A model generated the notes under the pieces. It worked only from the letters and a program-made list of their open reading frames with translations. It was not told the origin of the DNA and made no database searches. DNA of 64,000 nucleotides from Saccharibacillus kuerlensis DSM 22868 (lineage in GTDB: Bacteria; Bacillota; Bacilli; Paenibacillales; Paenibacillaceae): contig NZ_KB899277.1 in assembly GCF_000378145.1 (NCBI RefSeq), positions 558,001 to 622,000 of the forward strand. Reading direction: 5' to 3'. The position numbers and the translations under genes are program-made. Shown here in pieces: positions 7,510 through 16,059 of this stretch (position 1 is its first letter; the number at the start of each line of letters is the position of its first letter).

Positions 7510-8748
7510 TTAGCTTTGCTCGCTTTGCACTTCGTCCAGACGCACGACCCGGGTATGCTTAGTATGGCTCCACTGCTTGTTGTTTTGCGTGAAGAAGGCG
7601 TAGAACGTGATTGGGAACCATGACAGCAGGTAGATCGGGAACAGCAGCATGTACGCATACACTTTCCACGATTTGACCTTTTCCAGGAACATGGCAACGA
7701 AGAATACGGCAACCTGGGCAACAATAGCAACGGCAGCAACCCACAGCGGCATGTAATCGTAAACGGTCAGAAGATGCGGTCCGCCAAACAAAGCGATATC
7801 GCCGTACAATACGACGGTCAGCATCAACGTCAGCAGTACGATGTACACGTTAACCGCATACAGCGCCATATCGAACTTGACCAGACTGCGATCACGGATG
7901 CTCTGCCACAGAAGTGGGAAGAAATATTTCCGCGCTACTGTGAAGTGACCCTGCATCCAGCGCAGACGCTGAACGGAAGAAGCTTTGAATGTCAGCGGCT
8001 TCTCATCATAGATTTTGGCATGGTAGTTGAATTTCGGATAAACGCCGCGTTTGACACAGCGCATCGTGAACTCCAAGTCTTCGACAAGGCTTGTTGCGCC
8101 CCAGCCCATCTCTTGCAGCAGCTTATTGTCAAAGCACATGCCTGTGCCTCCGAGGAAGTTGGCCATATTCAAATTATGACGCGACAGCTGCCACAACCGG
8201 TTGATGTACCAATACGAAATTCCGTAAGCAGCCGTAATCCAAGAGTCGTCCGGATTTTTTGTGTCAATGTATCCCTGGATAACTTTGGCTCCACGGCAGA
8301 GATCGTCGTTCATGCCAAGCAGGAAATCGGGATGTGCCAGGTTATCTGCGTCCAGCATGACGATGCCGTCATACTCGCGTTCCAGCTTCCACAGTTCCTC
8401 CAGCATCCACTCGATCGCATAACCCTTGCCCCGCAAATTCGGATTCGTGCGGACGCAAGCGTTCCAACCGTGTTCGCGTACAATGTCTGCCGTCTTGTCC
8501 GTACAGTTATCACAAATGACGAAAACATCGTACAGCTCTTTCGGATAACGCAGACGTTTCAAGTTTTCCATCAGCGCTCCGATGACCTCTTCTTCGTTAT
8601 GCGCGGCAACCAGAATGGCAAATGATTTTTGCGGCTCAAATGATTTTTGTTTTTGTTTTTTGTACAGTCCGAACAGCGCAAATCCGAACTGGTACACTCC
8701 GATTATGGCCAGCAGCACCTGGAGTGTTACGAATGTTACTTGCAGCAT
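7510..8748 (-). CDS. Processive family 2 glycosyltransferase, membrane
   Basis: This glycosyltransferase of about 412 residues belongs to the cellulose/hyaluronan/PNAG-synthase superfamily. One N-terminal membrane segment (about 5-28) precedes the GT-A domain, which has VAAHNEEEVIG and the DXD-like MLDADN. The acceptor segment is LVEDLEFTMRC, and QRLRW provides the QxxRW motif of processive enzymes. Three further membrane segments follow. The ATG at 8748 is chosen; the frame stays open about 98 codons upstream, but that stretch reads as untranslated leader. Sugar and product are unknown; an exopolysaccharide or envelope glycan is likely. Confidence 0.82.
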   Translation of the reverse strand: MLQVTFVTLQVLLAIIGVYQFGFALFGLYKKQKQKSFEPQKSFAILVAAHNEEEVIGALMENLKRLRYPKELYDVFVICDNCTDKTADIVREHGWNACVRTNPNLRGKGYAIEWMLEELWKLEREYDGIVMLDADNLAHPDFLLGMNDDLCRGAKVIQGYIDTKNPDDSWITAAYGISYWYINRLWQLSRHNLNMANFLGGTGMCFDNKLLQEMGWGATSLVEDLEFTMRCVKRGVYPKFNYHAKIYDEKPLTFKASSVQRLRWMQGHFTVARKYFFPLLWQSIRDRSLVKFDMALYAVNVYIVLLTLMLTVVLYGDIALFGGPHLLTVYDYMPLWVAAVAIVAQVAVFFVAMFLEKVKSWKVYAYMLLFPIYLLSWFPITFYAFFTQNNKQWSHTKHTRVVRLDEVQSEQS

Positions 8749-9163
8749 GGTTGGTTGAACCCCCTTTTTTTTACCCCTATGTACACAGAAAGTTTTTGTT
8801 TGTGTGTCTTCTGTGCATAATGTCCATAGCGACTTTAAAATGACCCTTTTGTTATTTTGGATTAAACATGAATCATTCTTTTCGATTTTGGCGATTTTGC
8901 AGACATTTGTCAAAAGCGTGAAATCGTGCTGCAAGTCAAAAAAAGAAGCTTCTACCCTCAAATTACAAGCCGGGTCTATCTGATTCGCTTGCGCAGCACC
9001 GGTTATATCCTTATTACGCCGAGTTGCTCGTTTCTTGCTCATTTTCTTTCAGATTTCGAGTTTAGACCCGCCTCCCGTTCTCTCTGTCATCAAATTAAAC
9101 GCGGAGTACTGATAAAAGTTGGGCAAATTCGGTTAATTTTTTTTAACCCTATTATAATTGCCT
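8749..9163 (-). other. Long untranslated leader of the glycosyltransferase gene
   Basis: The strong promoter at 9170-9198 lies about 415 bases before the start codon. The leader includes a GGTTAA/TTAACC hairpin with an A-rich loop close to the transcription start. I compared it by eye with c-di-GMP, c-di-AMP and preQ1 riboswitches and recognised none. Confidence 0.45.
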
Positions 9164-9169
9164 TGAATC

Positions 9170-9198
9170 ATTGTATAATTCGGGGTTGATAGAGTCAA
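9170..9198 (-). promoter_or_regulatory. Strong minus-strand promoter for the glycosyltransferase
   Basis: TTGACT (complement of 9193-9198), a 17-base spacer and TACAAT (complement of 9170-9175). A plus-strand TATAAT at 9174-9179 overlaps it and could serve the PAP2 gene in the other direction. Confidence 0.7.
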
Positions 9199-9365
9199 AA
9201 GTACAACTTCAAGTACAACCTGATGTGGAACTGCCGTCCCGCACTGTTTCGGATTTGGCGCTTTGGAGAAAACAAATCGCCTAAACCGACCGGCGTTGGC
9301 AGAAAAAAAAGATAGCCCCGTCGCCTTTTTCATTCGCCGGGCTCTTTATCCGGAGGTATGTTGCT

Positions 9366-9893
9366 ATGCGTAGCTTGCTAATCAAGCTGAGCCAATTGGA
9401 CCAGCGCATCTTCAAATGGGTGAACGGTCGTCTGCACCATCGCGTTCTCAGTATCCTGCTCTACTATTTGACTCATCTGGGCGGCGCCACCTTTACCATC
9501 ACGGCGACCGTGCTTGCTTCTTGGCTTGCACCCGCTCCCTGGAATTCGGCAGCCCTGCACTCGCTCGTCGCACTGGCTGTAAGTCACGTACCGGTCGCAA
9601 TTGTCAAAAAGCTGTATCCAAGGGTGCGTCCGCACCTTGCGCTGCCCGAGACAAACACTTTTCGTAATCCGCTTGTGGATCACTCGTTTCCTTCCGGACA
9701 CACCACAGCAATTTTTTCGGTCACGGTTCCCATTATGCTTCTGCTTCCTTGGACGACTCCCGTGCTGCTTCCTGTCGCATTAATTGTAGGAACCTCCCGG
9801 ATGTACCTTGGCCTGCACTATCCTTCCGATGTATTGGCCGGCTGTGCGATCGGATCCCTGACCGCTTGGCTGACAGTTGCATTATGGCCTTAA
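9366..9893 (+). CDS. PAP2-family phosphatase (undecaprenyl-diphosphatase type)
   Basis: This 175-residue membrane protein has the full PAP2 acid phosphatase signature: KKLYPRVRP (motif 1), PSGH (motif 2) and SRMYLGLHYPSD (motif 3, catalytic His). About five hydrophobic segments are visible. Proteins of this size in Bacillales (BcrC, YodM) dephosphorylate undecaprenyl diphosphate or phosphatidylglycerol phosphate at the outer face of the membrane. GGAGGT eight bases before the ATG at 9366 fixes the start; an ATG at 9358 is out of frame. It sits next to a glycolipid synthase gene, consistent with an envelope role. The exact substrate is not settled. Confidence 0.85.
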   Translation: MRSLLIKLSQLDQRIFKWVNGRLHHRVLSILLYYLTHLGGATFTITATVLASWLAPAPWNSAALHSLVALAVSHVPVAIVKKLYPRVRPHLALPETNTFRNPLVDHSFPSGHTTAIFSVTVPIMLLLPWTTPVLLPVALIVGTSRMYLGLHYPSDVLAGCAIGSLTAWLTVALWP

Positions 9894-10114
9894 AGCCGCT
9901 ATCGTAGAAGGGTACGCAGCCTAAAACAACCCGGTCCGCCGACCGTATCCAACGTCTGGTTCGCGCCCTCTTTCCTCATTTTTATACGAGGCGCCGCCAG
10001 TCCGGAATAACGGATCAAATGCGGTTGTTCATGTAAGGGGCGAATCGAAAAATCGGCCAGCTCTTTCGTGCCGCAGGCGCAGGAGCGGGCTTTTCCGAAA
10101 AAGGTGACGAAAAC

Positions 10115-11257
10115 GTGTCCAAATACAGAGTGCTGATCCTGTCGGAAGGCTTCGGCGCGGGACATACAAGGGCCGCCTATGCCCTGTCCGGCAGTCTTCG
10201 CAAACTTTCACCCGATGTTCAAAGCCGGGTACTGGAGCTTGGAAGCTTTCTCAATCCCAAAGTTGCTCCGCTGTTCATCAGCGCTTACAAGAAAACGGTC
10301 ATCACACAGCCCCGTCTTGTGCGAATGATGTACAAGCAGCAGTATAAAAAGTCGATCAATCGTCTGGCGACACTGGCGCTGCATCGGCTGTTCTACACCC
10401 ATGCGCGCGACGTGATCCAGCAGCTCAGACCTGATCTTGTTGTGTGCACTCATCCGATTCCAAGCGCGGTTATTTCAAGGTTGAAGCGCTTGGGCCTGAA
10501 TGTACCGCTCTGTACGGTCATTACGGATTACGATGCGCACGGCACATGGATCAGCGGAGAAGTCGATCATTATCTCGTTTCCACCGAAGAAGTCAAAAAC
10601 AAGGTGCTGCTGCGCGGAGTTTCCCCGTTCCGCATCGATGTAACCGGCATTCCGGTTCATCCAAGCTTCTGGGAACATCCGGTCAAAGCGAGCATTCTAC
10701 AGCAAATGGGTCTCAAAGATATGCCGACCGTTCTTGTCATGAGCGGCGGTTGGGGACTAATGAATGGAGACGTACTTAATCCGTATCTGACGCGTTGGCG
10801 TCAAGATGTGCAGCTCGTTTTCTGCGTTGGCAGCAACGAAAAAGCGATGCGCAAGTTGAACCGCGATCCACGCTTTCAACACGAACATATTCGCGTTATG
10901 GGTTATACGAAAGAAATCGATAAACTCATGGAAGTCTCCGATCTGCTGATTACGAAACCCGGCGGCATGACTTGTACGGAAGGTCTTGCCAAAGCAATTC
11001 CGATGCTGTTCCACAATCCTCTTCCCGGACAAGAAGAAGAAAACTGCGAGTACTTTACCAGCAAAGGCTGGGGCGAGCGGCTTTCTTCGTTGGAAGTGGT
11101 CGGAAAGTGGATGGCACGGCTAACCGACGCGGAAGCTTATGAAGAGTTGGTACGCCGGCGCGCAGAAAGCCGTCTGAACATCGAAAAGCTGCGTCCGATG
11201 CAAAGTGCGCGGCGAATCATCGAAATATTGGAAACAACGAACAAGGTGCCTTTCTGA
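10115..11257 (+). CDS. Glycolipid glycosyltransferase, MGDG synthase/UgtP family
   Basis: This 380-residue GT-B enzyme matches B. subtilis UgtP (YpfP) and plant MGDG synthases. The N-domain begins with VLILSEGFGAGHTRAA, the lipid-acceptor face. The middle has VCTHPIPSA and TVITDYDAHGTWI, and the C-domain has the nucleotide-sugar site LLITKPGGMTCTEGLA. It would transfer glucose from UDP-glucose to diacylglycerol, making membrane glycolipid and the lipoteichoic acid anchor. The start is a GTG preceded by AAAGGTGA. Paralogues of this family exist in Paenibacillaceae, so it may not be the main UgtP. Confidence 0.82.
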   Translation: MSKYRVLILSEGFGAGHTRAAYALSGSLRKLSPDVQSRVLELGSFLNPKVAPLFISAYKKTVITQPRLVRMMYKQQYKKSINRLATLALHRLFYTHARDVIQQLRPDLVVCTHPIPSAVISRLKRLGLNVPLCTVITDYDAHGTWISGEVDHYLVSTEEVKNKVLLRGVSPFRIDVTGIPVHPSFWEHPVKASILQQMGLKDMPTVLVMSGGWGLMNGDVLNPYLTRWRQDVQLVFCVGSNEKAMRKLNRDPRFQHEHIRVMGYTKEIDKLMEVSDLLITKPGGMTCTEGLAKAIPMLFHNPLPGQEEENCEYFTSKGWGERLSSLEVVGKWMARLTDAEAYEELVRRRAESRLNIEKLRPMQSARRIIEILETTNKVPF

Positions 11258-11284
11258 GAAATCGGAAAGGCGCTTTTTCTTTTT
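11245..11284 (+). terminator. Terminator overlapping the end of the glycolipid synthase gene
   Basis: The stem GTGCCTTTC/GGAAAGGCGC has the TGA stop in its loop and is followed by TTTTTCTTTTT. Confidence 0.8.
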
Positions 11285-11455
11285 GGCACAGAAAATGCAG
11301 GACCAGACCAAAAGGTCAGAAAGCTCGCAAAACACTGCTTCTGCGAACCCTCTGACCTTGGGCCTAACATTTATTCGAGTTTGCGGCTTGCCGGTTCCTC
11401 CGAACAAACTTGAACGAAAGAATGGAAAAACGTATCGAAAACTGTTCTAAAGCGA

Positions 11456-12250
11456 TCAGACCTCGGACTTTTCTTCCTCGACGACCGGAGTTTCATTCTC
11501 CGCTTCTTCGGCAGCCATAGCGGCTCTTTCGTCCGAAGAAATACGGTAAGGCTCCATGCGAACCTCTTCGTATCGTTCAAGTGCCTTTTCGCCGATTACA
11601 ACTTCGCAGCGATGGATATTCATGCCCTTGCCCATGAATTTGTGCTCATATTCGGTCATCACATGTTCTTCGTTGATGCCATCGCGATGCAGGTTCAGAC
11701 TAATGTTGGTCATCTGCAGACCCGAATCCGCAAACGAGTTCAACGAGAATTCGAACAAAGTCTCGGAGTCCGTCTTGAAATGAATTTGTCCGTTAGCATT
11801 CAACACACGCTTGTACATATCCAAAAAACGCGGATGCGTCAAACGGCGGCGTGCATGCTTTTTCTTCGGCCATGGATCGCTGAAATTCAAATAAATGCGC
11901 TCCAGTTCGCCTGGAGCAAAAATATCTTCGAGTTTCTCGACGTTGGCACGTGCCAGCATCAAGCTCGGCGGCGTATCATGACCTTGTTCCGCCCAAGCCG
12001 CTCTCGCTTTCTCGCTTGCCCGGCGAACCAGTTCGTCATACATATCGATACCGATGAAATTCGCTTGGGGATTGCGCACGCTTGTACCGCTGATAAAGCG
12101 GCCTTTGCCCATACCAAGCTCTACATAGATCGGGTGGTCGTTGCCGAACAATTCGGCCCAACGTCCCTTATACTGTTCCGGTTCGAGGACAACCAATTCC
12201 GGTTGTGCCTCCAGGTTTTCCCGGATTCCTTTTCTTCCGCGTAAACGCAT
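11456..12250 (-). CDS. trmB: tRNA (guanine-N7-)-methyltransferase TrmB
   Basis: TrmB methylates G46 in the variable loop of tRNA using S-adenosylmethionine. The protein has 264 residues. Visible family motifs are the SAM-binding VELGMGKGRF (about 43-52), FIGIDMYDELV, the DPWPKKKHARRRLTH catalytic region and FKTDSETLF. The last 45 residues or so form an acidic Glu-rich tail (ending in EEEKSEV) beyond the usual length of about 215. A GGAGG site precedes the ATG. A small gene and a terminator lie upstream on the same strand, so trmB probably has its own promoter. Confidence 0.95.
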   Translation of the reverse strand: MRLRGRKGIRENLEAQPELVVLEPEQYKGRWAELFGNDHPIYVELGMGKGRFISGTSVRNPQANFIGIDMYDELVRRASEKARAAWAEQGHDTPPSLMLARANVEKLEDIFAPGELERIYLNFSDPWPKKKHARRRLTHPRFLDMYKRVLNANGQIHFKTDSETLFEFSLNSFADSGLQMTNISLNLHRDGINEEHVMTEYEHKFMGKGMNIHRCEVVIGEKALERYEEVRMEPYRISSDERAAMAAEEAENETPVVEEEKSEV

Positions 12251-12394
12251 GTCATTCCTCCGCTATAAAAATCTCGGCTCGGCCATCTCCGATGCATACC
12301 GCTTCCGGCGCTTTGCCGCATGGATCCGTCGTCCGATTATCCGTACGCTCGAGCCTCCGCCTTATTGTGCCGAAGTTCCTGCAAAAAGTAAAGA

Positions 12395-12430
12395 CGAAAA
12401 AGAAGCCCTTCCGCTCGGGAAGGGCTTCTG
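12395..12430 (-). terminator. Terminator of the small gene upstream of trmB
   Basis: A minus-strand stem GAAGCCCTTCC/GGAAGGGCTTC is followed by TTTTTCG. Confidence 0.85.
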
Positions 12431-12527
12431 GAGCGGTCGGCACGATCGTCGATCTGCCGATGCCGCTTATCTATGCCGGGATAATAATCCGGTTAAGCGA
12501 AAGAGCGCCTTTGCGCTTGGTTCTCGT

Positions 12528-12713
12528 TTATTCCGTGCGATCCGCGGCAAAATCAAATGCCTTTTCAAATGCGCTGCGAATTTTCTTGCGGGCTCCCACT
12601 TCGATCTGATGGCCGTTGTTGAAACGCACGCCTGTCAATGCAAGCGCTTCTTCACGGGTCAGCTGGACCGAAATTTTTTCCTCGGAATGATCCGGTGCAA
12701 ATTGAGTAGTCAT
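12528..12713 (-). CDS. Small conserved-looking protein of unknown function
   Basis: A 61-residue soluble protein. The ATG at 12713 has GAGGTG seven bases upstream; a TTG two codons earlier is less well placed. The centre reads LTREEALALTGVRFNNGH, followed by a basic-to-acidic helix ending AFEKAFDF. I do not recognise a domain. Its own ribosome binding site and a terminator about 100 bases downstream support a real gene. Confidence 0.65.
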   Translation of the reverse strand: MTTQFAPDHSEEKISVQLTREEALALTGVRFNNGHQIEVGARKKIRSAFEKAFDFAADRTE

Positions 12714-12916
12714 TATCAATCACCTCTTCGTTTCTATAAGAATAATCGGCACTTCCCGGAATCTAAAGATAGCGTTACCATTATTGATATATCGCTATTT
12801 TTCCGTGTTCCGATCTCAAGTTAAATATAACACATCGATGTAAGATATATCAAGCGCAAAATTTATTTTTTTATCGTATATTTTTGTTCAAGGAATCCAT
12901 TTTCACAGAATTATTC

Positions 12917-12945
12917 TTTTTACTCCCAAGCGATTTTGATATAAT
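12917..12945 (+). promoter_or_regulatory. Promoter of the mnmL-mnmM pair
   Basis: An extended -10, TGATATAAT (12937-12945), is preceded at 16-17 bases by a weak TTTTAC -35 in a T-rich stretch. Confidence 0.6.
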
Positions 12946-13011
12946 TAAAGATTGACGGATAAGGTGTCTCTCGGTAATGAACCTCTGTCCATTTTGAAAG
13001 GAGTTCGACTA

Positions 13012-13974
13012 ATGTTTTCTTATATTCCGGCTCTTGCATCAGAGAAGCCTCTACTCTGGAGCGATAAGCGGTTCCATACATGGAATACCGAAATGCATGA
13101 CCAATTCGGCGACAAAGTATTTAAAGTTATGCTTGATGCAGGCTTTACCTGTCCAAACCGCGACGGATCCATCGCCAAAGGCGGCTGTACGTTCTGCAGC
13201 GCGCGCGGATCGGGCGACTTTGCAGGCAGCCGCCGTGATGATCTCGTTACTCAATTCAACAATATTCGCGATCGTCAGCATCTGAAATGGCCGAGCGCAA
13301 AATATATCGGTTATTTTCAAGCTTATACAAATACGTATGCTCCCCTGGAAACGCTGCGTGAGTACTATGAAGAAATTCTCAAGCAGCCCGGTGTGGTCGG
13401 ACTTGCTATCGCTACCCGTCCCGACTGCCTGCCGGACGATGTGATCGATTATCTGGCCGAATTGAACGAACGAACTTACTTGTGGGTTGAAATGGGCCTG
13501 CAGACGATCCACGAGTCGACTTCTACGCTGATTAACCGTGCACATGATACGGCCTGCTACGAGGAGGCGGTTGCGAAGCTGCGGGCACGAGGCATTCGTG
13601 TCTGTGCCCATATCATCTATGGTCTGCCGCAGGAGTCGCATGAGATGATGCTGGATACCGGACGCGCGGTAGCCAATATGGATGTGCAGGGCATCAAGAT
13701 TCACCTGCTGCACTTGATGCGCAAAACGCCGATGGTCAAGCAGTACGAAGCCGGACTGCTCCGCTTCCTGGAGCGCGACGAGTACATCAAGCTGATTGTC
13801 GACACCTTGGAAATTCTGCCTCCGGAAATGATTGTGCACCGACTGACCGGTGATGCGCCCCGCGACCTGCTGATCGGTCCGATGTGGAGCTTGAAGAAGT
13901 GGGAAGTGCTGAACGGCATTGATGCCGAACTGGAGAATCGCGGAACCTGGCAGGGCAAGTACTGGAGGGGTTAA
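13012..13974 (+). CDS. mnmL: Radical SAM protein of the YtqA/YhcC family (MnmL-type)
   Basis: This protein of about 320 residues belongs to the TIGR01212-type radical SAM family. The iron-sulfur cysteines are in CPNRDG...GGCTFC near residues 44-59, with the wide first spacing typical of this family instead of CxxxCxxC. Later conserved segments are YFQAYTNTYAPL, WVEMGLQT, AHIIYGLPQES and HRLTGDAPRD. The ATG at 13012 is chosen for its AAAGGAG site seven bases upstream. It lies six bases before the YtqB/MnmM gene, as in B. subtilis, and the pair is linked to 5-methylaminomethyl-uridine formation at tRNA position 34. The exact step for this protein is less certain. Confidence 0.85.
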   Translation: MFSYIPALASEKPLLWSDKRFHTWNTEMHDQFGDKVFKVMLDAGFTCPNRDGSIAKGGCTFCSARGSGDFAGSRRDDLVTQFNNIRDRQHLKWPSAKYIGYFQAYTNTYAPLETLREYYEEILKQPGVVGLAIATRPDCLPDDVIDYLAELNERTYLWVEMGLQTIHESTSTLINRAHDTACYEEAVAKLRARGIRVCAHIIYGLPQESHEMMLDTGRAVANMDVQGIKIHLLHLMRKTPMVKQYEAGLLRFLERDEYIKLIVDTLEILPPEMIVHRLTGDAPRDLLIGPMWSLKKWEVLNGIDAELENRGTWQGKYWRG

Positions 13975-13979
13975 GAAAG

Positions 13980-14564
13980 ATGGGATTTGTATCGGTACTT
14001 AACTTTGCCCAGCAGCTGATTCAGAAAAGGCTTCAGCCGGGCGATATTGCTGTCGACGCTACGGTCGGCACAGGGGCAGACACGCTCTTCCTGGCACGGA
14101 CCGCCGGAGCTCGCGGACGGGTTTACGGATTCGATGTCCAGCAGTCTGCGCTGGATCAAGCAGTGATGCGCCTGGAACGCGAGATGGAAGCCGGTACAAA
14201 GCTGGCTTCCACCGAGCTGCTGCTGCGCAGTCATGCGGAGATGGCGGAGGCGCTGCCGGCGGATCATCAAGGCCGGGTTGCCGCTGTCATGTTCAATCTA
14301 GGCTATCTGCCGGGAGCGGAAGATCTGAGTGTAATGACGACATCGGTATCCACGCTGCCCGCTCTTGAAGCCGCGCTGTCTCTCCTGCGGCCCAAGGGCA
14401 TTCTGACCGCGGTGCTCTATCCCGGACACGACGGAGGCGGCGCAGAGGCGCTCGCCGTCGAACGCTGGGCCGGCGAACTGCCGGGATCAGCGGCACGATG
14501 CATTTTGTATCGCCAGCCCCAAAGGCCGGAAGCCCCTTATCTGATTGCAGTGGAAAAAGTTTAA
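13980..14564 (+). CDS. mnmM: tRNA wobble-uridine methyltransferase MnmM (YtqB)
   Basis: This 194-residue SAM-dependent methyltransferase matches B. subtilis YtqB, shown to methylate 5-aminomethyl-2-thiouridine to the mnm5 form in tRNA. Motif I is VDATVGTGADTLFLA (about 24-38), and YGFDVQQSALDQA is the acidic SAM loop. FNLGYLPG is the family's signature motif (NLGYLPGG in relatives), followed by LTAVLYPGHDGG. It is translated directly after the radical SAM gene with a five-base gap, and a strong terminator follows. Confidence 0.9.
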   Translation: MGFVSVLNFAQQLIQKRLQPGDIAVDATVGTGADTLFLARTAGARGRVYGFDVQQSALDQAVMRLEREMEAGTKLASTELLLRSHAEMAEALPADHQGRVAAVMFNLGYLPGAEDLSVMTTSVSTLPALEAALSLLRPKGILTAVLYPGHDGGGAEALAVERWAGELPGSAARCILYRQPQRPEAPYLIAVEKV

Positions 14565-14646
14565 TCAGAGGGACTATAAGCTCCTGCAGGTACAAGATTG
14601 AAAATTCCGAACCGAATACGGCTTTGGACCGGCGATACACTTTACT

Positions 14647-14689
14647 AAGCCGGAAAAGAGGAAAACATCCCTCTTTTCCGGCTTTTTTA
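14647..14689 (+). terminator. Terminator after mnmM
   Basis: The stem AAGCCGGAAAAGAGG/CCTCTTTTCCGGCTT with a TTTTTT tail; strong intrinsic terminator. Confidence 0.9.
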
Positions 14690-14795
14690 TGCATAAAGAA
14701 ATAGTGGAATGCAAAAACGGGTATGTATGAGAACAAGTATGTATCGAGTAAGAAGCAAACAAGCTGTATAAATTGATCTTCCGGGAGGAACTGCC

Positions 14796-15896
14796 ATGCT
14801 TCACCGCTCTACAGATCCTATGGCTTCTATGGCGCCTGCTTCGCCGAACGGCCAGACATTCCCACGTTCGGTACAATCGGCCGAAACAGCCGCCGACGCC
14901 GGTCTCTCCCGGCAGACTCATAGTGAGTCGGAAGGTGCCAGTCCCTTTCTGCTGGACGGCGCCGACGGCGTGACGCTCTTCGTTCATGCATGGCCGCTGG
15001 CCCAGCCGAAGGCCGTCGTGCAAATTTCGCACGGTATGGGCGAGAACGGCGGCCGCTATGCCGATCTCGCCGCGGCGCTGAATGCGGCGGGCTATGCCGT
15101 GTACGCGGGCGACCACCGCGGTCACGGCCGGACGTCCGGCGAGACGCCGGACGGACCGCTGCGCCAGGGCTATGCCGGGCCTGATGGGCTGAACGGCATG
15201 TGCCGCGATCTGCTGATCATCGCGGCAGAGATTTCCCGGCGCCATCCGGGTGCGCCGGTGATCCTGCTCGGCCACAGCATGGGCTCGTTTCTCGCCCAAA
15301 AGCTGATGGCCGACCAGCCGGCTTATTATGCCGGCTTCATCTTGACCGGCAGTTCCGGCCGCCGAGCTGCGCTGCCGCTGAAGCTCGGACGCGCATTTGC
15401 GGCGGCCGAGGCGCGGCTGCTCTCGCCCGCGTTCGCGTCGTTTGCGCTGAACGCGCTTGTGTTTGGTCCCTTTGGCCGAGGTTTTAAGCCCCGGCGGACA
15501 CGCTTCGACTGGCTGTCGCGCGACGAACGAGCCGTCGACGACTTTGTCCGCCATTACGGCCGGAAGCTGTTCAGCTGCGGATTTTTCCGCGACTTCTTTC
15601 AACTGCTGCTGGATATTCAGCGCCCGGAGCTTCCGAACCGGATCGAATTTACCGGCCCGGTTCTGCTGTGCTCCGGTGAACACGATCCGGTAGGCGGTGA
15701 AGAAGGCGTGCGTCGTCTAAAGCTCTTCTATGAAAAGGCCGGAATTCGAAATCTTGAGTGCCGCGTTTACCGAGGGGCACGCCATGAATTAGCATTCGAA
15801 GTCAACCGCAGCGAGATTATCTCCGGTTGGATCGACTGGATGGACCGGCACTTTGGAACGATTCCGCCTTCGAACATTGACATACCGAACCGTTGA
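14796..15896 (+). CDS. Alpha/beta hydrolase, lysophospholipase/monoacylglycerol lipase type
   Basis: This 366-residue Hydrolase_4 (serine aminopeptidase S33) family protein has a complete triad. The nucleophile is in GHSMG (about residue 165), the Asp in SGEHDPVGG and the His in RGARHELAFE. The oxyanion strand HGMGENGGRY and GDHRGHGRTSG match PldB-like lysophospholipases. The first 50 residues are a Ser/Ala/Pro-rich extension outside the fold, without a signal peptide. GGGAGG precedes the ATG. GC content is noticeably higher than in neighbouring genes. It probably hydrolyses glycerol esters in the cytoplasm. Confidence 0.82.
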   Translation: MLHRSTDPMASMAPASPNGQTFPRSVQSAETAADAGLSRQTHSESEGASPFLLDGADGVTLFVHAWPLAQPKAVVQISHGMGENGGRYADLAAALNAAGYAVYAGDHRGHGRTSGETPDGPLRQGYAGPDGLNGMCRDLLIIAAEISRRHPGAPVILLGHSMGSFLAQKLMADQPAYYAGFILTGSSGRRAALPLKLGRAFAAAEARLLSPAFASFALNALVFGPFGRGFKPRRTRFDWLSRDERAVDDFVRHYGRKLFSCGFFRDFFQLLLDIQRPELPNRIEFTGPVLLCSGEHDPVGGEEGVRRLKLFYEKAGIRNLECRVYRGARHELAFEVNRSEIISGWIDWMDRHFGTIPPSNIDIPNR

Positions 15897-15957
15897 CAAT
15901 GTCTATGCGGCAAAAGTTATTCAGAACATTCGGACGAAATCCGACGAGACCGGACGA

Positions 15958-15999
15958 AAAAGAGAGCTTCCCGCTTATAAGCGGAAAGCTCCCTTTTTA
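15958..15999. terminator. Bidirectional terminator between the lipase gene and recQ
   Basis: The hairpin GAGCTTCCCGCTTATAAGCGGAAAGCTC is flanked by an A-run on the left and a T-run on the right, so it can end both convergent transcripts. Confidence 0.75.
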
Positions 16000-16059
16000 T
16001 CATTTGCTCATTTTTTTATTTGTTCATTTGCTCATTTATTCCTGACGGTTCTTATCCGA

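Noticed and set aside
8749-9042. N-terminal extension of the glycosyltransferase by 98 codons
   Set aside because: The extra peptide has leader-like composition, and the membrane segment expected at the N-terminus starts right at the ATG at 8748.
12252-12443. 63-codon frame between trmB and the small gene
   Set aside because: It spans the terminator hairpin and has no ribosome binding site.
14574-15683. Long antisense frame (369 codons) opposite the lipase gene
   Set aside because: High GC content keeps the antisense frame open. It has no ribosome binding site and shows Arg/Gln-rich shadow composition, while the plus strand encodes a complete catalytic triad.
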